This document shows, in pieces, positions 22,340 to 31,559 of a DNA stretch of 64,000 bases. Source of the stretch: Acholoe squamosa (Eukaryota > Annelida > Polychaeta > Phyllodocida > Polynoidae). The notes under the pieces were generated by a model. That model had not been told where the DNA came from, did not search any database, and saw nothing but the letters and a program-made list of their open reading frames with translations. The stretch covers positions 38,379,932 through 38,443,931 of the forward strand of contig OX439052.1 in the NCBI GenBank assembly GCA_949317995.1. The letters are read 5' to 3'. A program made the translations under genes and the position numbers. The first letter of the stretch is position 1; each line of letters opens with the position of its first letter.

Positions 22340-23290
22340 AATATGTTGAAAGTTATTAGGCAGAAGTGACATTATTTGTTTATGTGAGACAAGACTCACC
22401 TGATGGCCTAATAAATCAAGATGACAGATTATTGTATAGGCACGATAGGATTGGCAAAAACTGTGGGGGTGTAGATTTGCAAGATTAATTCCTAACACAA
22501 AAGCAAAGTGTGAAAATATATTGTTGCACAATTAGACCAGAGAAATATTTGCAATAAACTTTTTAGATTTGCAAAATTAAGGAAATTCTTAACACAAAAG
22601 CAAAGTGTGAAAATATATTGTTGCACAATTAGACCAATAATCGAATATTGTTCTTTTATTAATACAAGCTGTAATGAAGATGGTCTAGTTGAAATACAGA
22701 GATTGCAAAATAGAGCATTAAGAATCTGTTTGAGATGTAATATTAGAAGGTATTGTTCAAAGATTTGCATGAAATATGTAAAGTATCTCTATTAGAAAAG
22801 ATGTATAAGAGGTCTAAATTTGTGGTAAATAGGCCACAGGCGTTTGATACAACGTCACAGTATAAAATTGTGTTTGATTTACCTAGAGTTATTGCAAGAC
22901 ATTACAAACGGTCTCCTTGGTATAGGGGAGTGGCTCTCTGGAATGCTACAACAAAGGTCAAATTTAAGGATGAATTAAAGAAAATAAACAATTTAAGGTT
23001 TAAATTAAAGATTGGTTACAACTGAACTTATGAAGCGGGTGTAGAAACTGCGCCGCTTCAACATGAGTTTAATATAAGTTTAAGTTTAAAATGATTTCAC
23101 TTTGATTTGCTTATTAATGTCATTTTGTGTATCACTTGCATTATTATTGTTATCTCCATATTGACATGTGAAAAATTCTACGATAGTTATTGCTATGTAC
23201 GGATTGTCACCCCTTGCTCCTAAGAATGTATATATTGACATTTTTTGTAACCCTTCTATTATATTTTTGAAGAAAAATAAGTAAACCTGG
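22340..23290 (+). pseudogene. LINE (non-LTR retrotransposon) remnant
   Basis: An apurinic-endonuclease-like start is visible at about 22365-22475 as DIICLCETRLT, then RHDRIGKNCGGV after a frame change, the pattern seen in Jockey/CR1-group LINE endonucleases. After an internal deletion the C-terminal end of an RT follows: RPIIEYCSF, EIQRLQNRALRICL (22607-22795) and, in the next frame, SPWYRGVALWNATTKVKFKDE (22753-23025), a typical LINE C-terminus. The non-coding tail ends in GAAGAAAAATAAGTAAA at about 23270-23285, suggesting the 3' end. The catalytic RT core is missing. It lies inside the Gypsy element, same orientation, between the NADAR frame and pol. Confidence 0.75.
22472..22655. repeat. 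92-bp tandem duplication inside the LINE
   Basis: Two adjacent copies beginning TAGATTTGCAA (22472 and 22564), each holding AACACAAAAGCAAAGTGTG and ATATTGTTGCACAATTAGAC. It lies at the endonuclease-to-RT deletion junction. Confidence 0.8.
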
Positions 23291-23332
23291 TCTGCTCTAT
23301 AGCAATATTTAAATGAACCTCAAAGTTCATTA

Positions 23333-24360
23333 ATGCAACGTGCAAGTCCAAAAAAAAAAACCCATCAAATTGAGAAGGGATCTATAATTTGTCTCTACTC
23401 ACTTCGGTTGGAGGAAGATTTTATAGGTCCAGATGACTTAAAAGAACAGTCTATTGAAACATCTGATTTTGATTATAGAGTGGATGAGAAAAATCTGACT
23501 AAGGTCCAGATCACAGAGTTGCAGCAATTGTTAGATAAACATGCAGACACCTTCATCACATCTGATAGTGAGATAACCACTGAATATACTCACAGAATTG
23601 TTTTAAAACGTGATTATACCCCCCATAAATATTATGGCTTATAGAACCTTTCCTGGGAGAAGAGAGATCATGGAAAAACTTCAAAAGGGGCAAAAGGAAG
23701 CTGGTATAATTGAACATTGTAAAGGTCATACTGAGTGGTGTAGTCCTGCATTTCTGGTGGGAAAAGGAAAGGCAGTGAATGGGAAGAGATCATTAAGAAT
23801 AGTTGTCAATTTTAGACATTTAAATTGTCAATTTAAAAATCAAGCATATAATTTACCAAGAATCGATGACACACTCAATACAGTTGGAACGTTAGGAGCA
23901 AAGTATTTCTCCACCGTTGATACTAATTCAGGGTTTTTTCCAAGTACTTTATGTGAGAGAGATAGAAACCTCACGGCGTTTGCCACTCCAGGTAAAACTT
24001 GGAGATATAGGCCATGGGGTGATCATTTGAGTGATTTGGTTGACCTATTTAAGGCTTTCAGACATGCAAATCTCAAGTTTAAGAAACCTAAATGTAGTTT
24101 TGGTTTTAAAACTATCCCATTTTTAGGATTTGTAGTGTTAGAAAATGGCGTTCATCCTAAGCCCAATAAAGTCAAACTGATTAGAGATTTTCCAGTTCCT
24201 AAAACATCTAAACAAGTGAAATCTGTCAATGGTTTAGCAACTTATTATCAGGCATTTATTCCAAATTTTGCATTGATTATTGGACGAGAAAACATCAGCA
24301 GGCATTCAATAAAATGAAGAATTCTATCCCCGATGACGTTGTCTTAAAATAACCAAACTT
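23333..24360 (+). pseudogene. pol: Ty3/Gypsy pol, RT fragment lacking the catalytic core
   Basis: RT of the degraded Gypsy element. The frame at 23333-23644 gives the connector before RT (LTKVQITELQQLLDKHADTF, HRIVLKRD). A frame shift near 23625 leads into 23610-24317: GIIEHCKGHTEWCSPAFLVG, LRIVVNFRHLN, YNLPRIDDTLNTVG, YFSTVDTNSGF. Next the sequence jumps from TWRYRP (about 24012) to DHLSDLVDLFKAFRHANLK, so about 50 residues that should hold the F/Y-x-D-D catalytic loop are absent. FLGFVVLENGVHPKPNK and the thumb/connection to the RNase H start (MKNSIPDDVVLK, about 24313) follow. Integrase and most of RNase H are missing. It cannot be an active RT. Confidence 0.88.
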
Positions 24361-25139
24361 TTCTATTGAACATCTCTATTGAACTATGATGTGTCCTCAA
24401 ATTTGTATATTAAAATCATTCATGATGTGCATAGAAGTCATAAAATCTGTATATGTATTACTATGGGACATTTAAATCATGGATTTGATGAGTTTGCATT
24501 TAATTTCATTTGGAGGGGATGGGGCAACTCATCACCCTCCTTGCCTACTCCTGTGGCTGGCAGGGGGCTCTTGATCACCGTCACATTTAAGCCACGGCCC
24601 ATGGGCTCATAAAACTGACAATAAACCCATGTGTGCCTCAGGCAACTTGCACTGGTGACCAGTGGAGTTCTTTTGTGGGCAGTTGACCCATTGGTCAACC
24701 CCCACATTAAGCACGCTCCGGCGTCACCCTCCAGTGACCACCAGGGTTACTTAAGCCTGTGATACAGCCTCACAGCTTTATTCGCTTACAGTCATCCACA
24801 CACTGTTACCACTCCAGAAGAATTCCACAACTATTCAAGTCCTTTTTAAGGCTAAGTCCTTCACTTGCAATTGCAATCAACCACTGTCAGTCTGTGATTT
24901 AATATTCTGTCAGCTACTTGGTACAACAGCAGTGATCATGTTGGCTTCAGCTGCCCTAGTTGCATTCTGGTAAAACGCTTCACTAAGTGATGGATACATG
25001 TGTACACTCTCTATACAAAGATAGAGAACTTTATATATTGCAGGAACTGAATTACTACCCTTAACCTGACACGGCTGAACAGTGGGAGCAAAGCAGCTCA
25101 AATATATTTGACTTGATGTAAACTAAAGCTGGATATGTA
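24361..25139. other. unassigned interval within the degraded element
   Basis: Where integrase would be expected there is GC-richer, unrecognised sequence (for example CTCACAGCTTTATTCGC near 24770). No HHCC or DDE integrase motif was found on either strand. Probably deletion plus insertion of other repeats. Confidence 0.4.
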
Positions 25140-25141
25140 TA

Positions 25142-25747
25142 TGTGACCCATCACGGTGAAACACCCCATTTTTAATTCCCCATTTGGCCACCAGGGGGCA
25201 TTGGAGGGGCAAAATTAATCTAAAATCATTATAAAAATATGTTAAGTTATTTTATTATGCAGAATTCATTGGTCTCATTTAAAGTGCACCGTTTTCAGTA
25301 GAAATGGCCCGTATTTGGATGGTGAATTGAACATTTTTCATGAAAAATCAACCTATATGCCTGTTCCTGGTTGCTATAGCAACAATTCCAATTATCAAAA
25401 CTTGCAGGATTTTATGCCAATTTTCCAGATATTCACCAAAAACCCAAAACTGAAAACAGAAATGAAAAATTCCTCAAAGTCAAAATCTATGATAAAAATC
25501 ACCATATTGTTATGTATTTTTTTATGAAAAAGGCTGATTTATTGTGTGTTAAGACATTATTATGGTTAATAATGTATTTAGAGCTTGATCCTCAATTTCA
25601 AATATGAATAACAACCTGCTTTCAAGGAGGGGTTCTGACATAACTACTGGGAAAATTTAAGCCAATGATGTCTCATTTTAAAGATCTTGAGATGAACTTT
25701 GATAAAGAATTTCCCTGCAGAGGGGTGTTTTTGCTTGCCTGGTCACA
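25142..25747. mobile_element. TA-flanked MITE, TGTGACC ends
   Basis: TGTGACCCATCACGG at the left and GGTCACA at the right, with AACACCCC/GGGGTGTTTTT subterminal symmetry, bordered by TA on both sides (25140-25141 and 25748-25749). 606 bp, AT-rich, non-coding. TA target duplication and short ends fit a Tc1/mariner-like non-autonomous element. Confidence 0.65.
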
Positions 25748-25779
25748 TATGGTAGTCCACACTTTCAGAAGATTCCCTG

Positions 25780-26076
25780 GTCAATCTTCATGATTTAAGT
25801 GACTTGATAATGAACTTTGATGACTTAAGTAATAACGATGAACTCTGAATATTCTGGACTATGAACTTTAATTACTTGAACAATGATTTGATGATGGGCT
25901 CTGAACATTTGATAATGAACTATGAATAATAAAGGGTATGGACATTACCCATTTAATCAATGATTACAAGGGCCAATTGATAATTGACTACACGCTGAGC
26001 TTATAATTAATGATGATTGTATCAATCACCATGGCTTCATAAACTTTTATGGCAAAAGTTTATTTATAGGTGAGGG
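25780..26076. repeat. degenerate AATGAACTTTGAT-type short repeats
   Basis: From about 25805 to 25930 the word (A)ATGAACTNTGA recurs at least five times at spacings near 25-40 bp (GATAATGAACTTTGATG, GATGAACTCTGAA, TATGAACTTTAAT, GGGCTCTGAACATT, ATGAACTATGAAT). The remainder is AT-rich and unassigned. Confidence 0.45.
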
Positions 26077-26081
26077 GCGTC

Positions 26082-26683
26082 TGTAACAAAATGGGTTTAA
26101 TCACACCAATTATACCATCATTTATTAAGCCCCATCCTTAATTAGACCCCCTTAATCTTTTGTTTATTAATTATCTATCCAACATATAATCACTGTTATC
26201 ACCTACTGTAATTATACCCTAATTGCATCATCATCATTGTAGCCATTATTGTGATTAGGATTAAGTTTGATATCACATAGTTATATGTAGACCTACTATG
26301 CCATAGGAGCCCAGTGCAAGTCCAGTAAGTATCAAATCCACATACATTTATCCATGGAGGTGCTGGCTAGTGGTTGGCTACAACCATCCAAGTGTGACCA
26401 CAACCCACAGGAGGAGAGAGACACCCAACTAGGAGTGGGGGGAGAGTTGCTTGGCTGGTGACAGAGGAAGGTTGTTTTGACACCTACCCTGTCTTTCTCT
26501 CTCTTTCTCTGGGCTAGAGGTTAATCCCTGTTTTAGTGATCCACACACAAACACTGGAAGCCAGCCCTCCACTCTCTGAAGGACTGAATCAATATAACAT
26601 CAAACTCAGCCAACAGGTTGTCTCAATTAACACAGGCAATAAGCCTTTGTTACAGTGGGTGGCAATAAGCCTTTGTTACAAGT
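26082..26683. mobile_element. probable solo LTR
   Basis: It opens TGTAACAAAATGGG and closes with CAATAAGCCTTTGTTACA, so the ends form TGTAAC/GTTACA, and AATAAG is a weak poly(A) signal. The closing block is duplicated in tandem (ending 26654 and 26680). GCGTC precedes the element (26077-26081) and recurs at 26684-26688, consistent with a 5-bp target duplication if three bases (AGT) belong to the end. It sits just before the envelope remnant, in what looks like its signal-peptide region. Confidence 0.45.
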
Positions 26684-26689
26684 GCGTCT

Positions 26690-28797
26690 TATTTCATTTT
26701 TCAGTATATTTTATATCCTCATGCTTGCATGGACTGGCAACACAGTCCATGCCCCAACAATTATGGTGTCTTATTTGAACCTTATCATCTATCTAAGCCT
26801 TTGATAAGAGGTTACGTTGATTTCAACATGACTGAGACTGTTACTTTGGACTCATCAAAGTACACGTGCACTGAGAGCTTTAATTCATCTCTCAGTGACC
26901 GCCTAGATTTACTGAACGGTGAGATTGGCACTGTGATATCCATCATTAAATCAAAATGTGTCTATAAAAGACAGACACAAATGTGCATTATTATCAATTG
27001 TGGGAAAAATCTTGAAGGCTCTGTTTGGTATAAGCACAGAGGACGAAATGCAGAAACTGAGGGAAGCATTAGGGATTCTAGGCGCTACTAGATGCTAAAC
27101 ATTGAAATGGATATTTTACTTGCCAAACTTGCCCATTCTCATCATAAACTGGTGAATCTAGTCAAAATTCAAACTCCGGAAACCGTGAGAGTATTTATTT
27201 ATCAGGAGGAGAACATTAGTCATGTCAAACAATTTTCAGTAGATATCTATTCAAAATTGAGACATCCTATGGCCTATGGGCGTTGTCTTTGGAAAATTAT
27301 CCAAGCACAAATGTATTATGAGTACCTATTGAACCTACTGTATGGCCTAGATCAGCTCAGTTACAATAAGCTGAGTCATGAGAAAATTCCAATTCATGAG
27401 GTACATATCGTCTTGGATGATTGAAAATTGATTTTGTTTAGAAATTTCACTTTAAAGTTGGCTCATGAAAATGCCAATTATTATTAACATTCAGAGATTG
27501 AAATCCTTGACGCTGTCAAAATTAGCATCAAAATTAAGGTACCAACGGCTGTAGATAAATTTGATTTTGACATCTACAGGGTTGTACTCTTTGAAGTGCA
27601 TACAAGGACACACATGTAGTTTTAATCTTTTGGGTAACACTAAATTGCATAACAATGCTAGATACATGCTATCTAATGACACACATTTCTCAACCACTTT
27701 CTCGCCTAGATATAGTAAGTTTCCTGCTATATATAAATGCTACGCTGACCATGACGTCATAACAAACTTGTGTAGATTTGATTTTATATCAAAGGGAATG
27801 CCAGATTTTGATTTATTCCAATCTCGAAGAACATACATGTGCTAATCATGACAGAACAAACAGCCCACATGAAAGGTATTGGTAAAAATGACACGTTGAT
27901 TACAATGGCTGCATAAAGCATTGTGGAATTGCCTTGTCAGTGTCAACTAGTTACCACCACTTTCGTTTTGAATGAAAATAATGTTCATGTGTTAGATTGA
28001 TTCAAATTATACCTTAAACCCGTGCATTAACATTCCACTGTTTCTCTCCATTAAGCTTGATTTCAACAAACATGGAGGGGGAGACCTTTTTGACTTGAAA
28101 ATCCCTGAATTTCATGTTAATTTTTCGAGATATGTGGAAGATTTGAATACACAAAAGGGTTATGTGATAGATATTGTGACAAATGCTGAACAGCTCATTA
28201 TTAAGGATAGAGGTTACAGCAAGCCTTCCAGTGGATAAAATGCTAATATAGTTAAAGTTTATGGTCCAATTATTAGTTGTTTTGTTTTTACTAGTATATC
28301 CTTATGCATTTCATTCTATCTGCTTTACAGGCTCCATGGCTTGTTCACCTTGCTATTGGGGTTCAGATCCACTCTAGGAGCAAATCTGACTCTCACCAAG
28401 TGGGAGTCAGACACCATGCTTGATGACCTTGAGGCTTCACTGAAGAATCTTTGCCGCCCCTCTTCCCAGTCCTACAAATTCAACATTGGCTATGCAGGAT
28501 GAATCTTTCAAATCTGAGATGGCAATCGGATTCTATGTACTGCTTTCAATGGTCATCCTGATTCTGTTTTGTAAATTTATAAAATGCATCTACAGAGCGA
28601 GGACCACTAGATATTATAACATGGGACCCGCCGGCACTAAAGTTTTTCTAAAATTAAATTCCAGGATGCCTTCTATGCCTTTGAAATCTGTCGCCCACGC
28701 TACACCTGAGAAAATTTTCTCCATAAGCACAGAGGCGAATTGCTCCAGTGGCAGCCGCCATTATGCTCACGTCTTGTGCGAGATAATGCGTGGCTAG
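26690..28797 (+). pseudogene. env: decayed F-type envelope gene of the Gypsy element
   Basis: Envelope-like remnant in several frames. A hydrophobic stretch near 26690-26740 may be a signal peptide. The frame from 26729 gives YGVLFEPYHLSKPLIRGYVD and a helical Cys-containing region; GVLFE followed by such a region is the usual N-terminus of F-type proteins. A different frame at 27000-27080 carries LFGISTEDEMQKL, the L-F-G...D motif just after the fusion peptide in baculovirus F and errantivirus Env. Further pieces: 27092-27424, 27489-27620 (FDFDIYRVVLFEV), 27561-27845 with spaced cysteines, about 28040-28240, and 28486-28797 with a membrane anchor (FYVLLSMVILILFCKFI) and short basic tail. Stops at 27089, 27422, 27480 and several frameshifts make it non-functional. 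The family is membrane fusion; the assignment to the same element as gag-NADAR-pol rests on order and orientation. Confidence 0.6.
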
Positions 28798-29474
28798 GGG
28801 TCACCTAACCCACTGGCCAATCACAGTAGGCTGCCCAGTGGGTGGAGCACACTGTGAGAGTTCTGTACATATTGAAGTAGCCAATGCAGGACTATTTGCG
28901 AGAATTATCCATAAATCTCAGCAAAAGAAATATGAAGAATAATGTATAGCAAAACCATAATACCTGTGACGCTGCCCCTACCTTTCCACACCCTTTGAAC
29001 CAGCAGCAACAAAATCCCCTCTCTGGAGGGTTACACCTTACAACCATCAAAGGTTCATCTCTACACCCTGTGTGACGGATTAACGGCAATACCTCCCTCT
29101 ACCTCTCAGCACCCTTAGCAACATAAACGCCCCCCCCAGTAGGGGGATGTGTGAGGGATTAACAGCAACGCCTTTCCCTTATATCCCCACACCTTTACTA
29201 CCACCAAAGCCTAAGGTGGAAAACATCAAAGAAAAAAGGTCCTCCTATGAGATTTTCAAATTTTATTTTACTCATTACATCCTTGAGGTGCCGGAAAAGA
29301 TTCGGATTAAACGATTTCAAGTTAGTATTAAGGAAATTAGTTTACAAAGGAAATGTATGGGCTGCATTGGGGCAATGAGATTTGTTTGCTAAAAAAATCT
29401 GTTATAACAGGATTTGTTGTCAAGAAATTTCAATATATTTTCAACTCCTCACATACTATGTGTATGCCTCAGTC
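28798..29474. other. unassigned, with three GTGTGA-GGATTAACGGCAA repeats
   Basis: Degenerate direct repeats of about 85 bp start near 28966, 29066 and 29147 (GTGTGACGGATTAACGGCAA and GTGTGAGGGATTAACAGCAA), each followed by C-rich CCCTCTCT and CCTTTACCACC-type sequence. An 81-codon frame at 29147-29392 has no recognisable product. No 3' LTR matching upstream sequence was found. Confidence 0.4.
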
Positions 29475-29476
29475 TA

Positions 29477-30359
29477 CACTGCAAAAATGGTGTTTAGATT
29501 TTAAACATGTTTAGATCTAAACATGTTTCAAACCTAAACATATACGTCAGTTAGGTGTATCATCGACTACACGTTTAGGAAAATAACACTTTTATTCTAA
29601 ATACATAAACATTTTTGCTAAACATGTTCAGATGTTTAAAGTTTAAACAGTTGAATATTAGGTGTTTAGATTTAAACATCAATATGTTTAGATGCTTTGA
29701 TGTCAAATCCACACCAGGTAGCAGCACTACCTCTGAATGCACCCAGTTATAATCAATTGTTGTGACAAATATCCCCAAACTCCTTGTTTATCATCATGTC
29801 ATTTCATAAGTTGTTATGAAAATAGACACAATAATATAAAATTGACCAAATTCAACTTACACCACCATCATTACCATAAAATACTTAATGAGCTCCATGA
29901 CTTACACCTATGTCATGTTATTTTGTAAAGTATAAAACAATGTCCTTCCGGCCAACCTGTTGTACTTTCTCAAGTCTACTATTCTAATGCAGTGTGTACT
30001 TATATGTGTATATAGCTGTGGCTGATACCTTGGGAGACTTTGCAGTACGAGTATAAATACCTGCTGATGTCCTCCAGTAAATGGGTAAAGGAACAAAATA
30101 TATTCCTTTCTTTTTTTAATGGATACATGTCTGCAAACCCTTTCTTCCCACCACATCTAACACAAAAATTCATAAACATCTACACGCAAAATTTCATCGA
30201 TATCTAACACAAATTTTGAACCTAAACACCTAGATTTCTAAACACTTGAGCTAAGCACATTGTTTGGCTAAACATGTTTAGGAAATAAATGTGATAACAA
30301 AAACGTTGCAATAATATGTTTAGAATTGTGTTTAGGATCTAAACACCAATTTTGCAGTG
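29477..30359. mobile_element. TA-flanked element rich in AAACATGTTTAG
   Basis: CACTGCAAAAATGGTGTTTAG at the left is mirrored by CTAAACACCAATTTTGCAGTG at the right, each bordered by TA. Both halves contain many AAACATGTTTAG and TTAGATCTAAAC palindromic words. The centre (about 29700-30230) is unrelated sequence, perhaps a later insertion. A relative lies at 32826-33072 and a fragment near 55018. Confidence 0.7.
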
Positions 30360-30361
30360 TA

Positions 30362-31117
30362 AGTTTGGTGTTGTGAGTTTTTAACATGGAGGGGGGTGAA
30401 TGTGAACACTAAAACCTGGAAGTATGATCAGGAAGTCATTTCTCAGATACTAAGTTTTGGGCACCCTGAAATCGTACTGACCTGGCCAGGATTGGAAGAG
30501 AATTCGTCATTGTACAGGGTCAATCACTATGATTACAGCAGATACTGAGGGAAAAGGCATGCACCCGTATAGCTAATCATAGGTAATACAAGGTCACCAA
30601 GGGTCAATCACTACGATTGGACTGGATCGTAGGGGTGGTTGGAATTGGAGGGAGAGGGGTAGGATCGTAGTGTTTGAGAAATGGGTAGCTTTGATTCTCA
30701 CATACTAAACCTCACCTTTGATATTTACATCAAAGCCACATGTATTTCTGTTAGGTGCTACTGCTGCTAGTCGTATCATATTAAATAAAAAAAAATTATT
30801 GTTAGATATTAGGAGGTGTTCATTTTCCATATGGATAGAATGGCCTATCCCTCAAAGAAAATTCCATGAGAGATAGGTGTGTGAATAGAGTGTACTATTT
30901 GTCCAAACATATACTTGTTTAACCCCCCCCACACCTTCCCCCAGGTGTTGAGTGTTCACACCAACACAGTTTATACCACGATTTCGGGACTTCCGGTGGG
31001 TTTATATGCAGTTTAGCCGTGTATTATTCTGCATATACCACACATGTGCATTTTTTAAAATTTTTTGGGAGACGCTGGCGGACATAGAAATTTAGTCTCG
31101 CCATTGTTTCAACTCGT
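30362..31117. other. non-coding stretch
   Basis: Nothing recognised apart from repeated AATCACTA[T/C]GATT words near 30520-30620. Confidence 0.35.
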
Positions 31118-31192
31118 ATGAGGATTGAACCCCGGCCGCAGTGGTGGTAGGCGAAGGCCTTAGCCATAGCGCCACACTGAACGGTGATGAAA
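31118..31192 (-). repeat. tRNA-derived SINE-like unit, minus strand
   Basis: On the minus strand it reads GTGTGGCGCTATGGCTAAGG (A-box-like) and, after a GC-rich spacer, CCGGGGTTCAATCC (B-box GGTTCAATCC). The acceptor stem does not form, so this is not a working tRNA gene. It lies about 160 bp from the fold-back at 31353, the same arrangement as at 50.65-51.10 kb. Confidence 0.55.
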
Positions 31193-31352
31193 TCCAATGC
31201 GAAAATAAATAAGTTCTAACCTGAGGTCCTAGTCCTATGCTTTCACTCACTTTTCGTATGGAATCCAACCATGACATGTTATAATATCAAAGTCCCAAGA
31301 AGTATTCGATCCATAGACGAGGAATGCGTGCTAATTTTCTCCATTTTCTTCA

Positions 31353-31539
31353 ATATAAATAAGAATCCATTGATTTTCAGAAATGGTCCGAAATTTTCGC
31401 CGTCTTCCTCGTACGGCGAGCGGATGACCTATATCTACATCCGGGCCACTGACACACTTTCGCCGGACAAGGAGGCGGGTGGGAATGGCTGCTCCGTGAC
31501 TTGCTTACGATAGAAAAATCAATGGATTCTTATTTATAT
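31353..31539. repeat. CpG-rich fold-back module, copy 1
   Basis: A 25-bp perfect inverted repeat (31353-31377 and 31515-31539, core AATAAGAATCCATTGATTTT) encloses about 137 bp of CpG-rich sequence. The same arms, core words (TACATCCGGGC, GACCTA) and edge sequence TTTTCTTC occur in inverted order at 50650-50873. Read outward, each arm carries CAATGGATTCTTATTTAT, i.e. ATG-GAT-TCT. Confidence 0.7.
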
Positions 31540-31559
31540 CGCCTTCGCCTACTCAAAAG

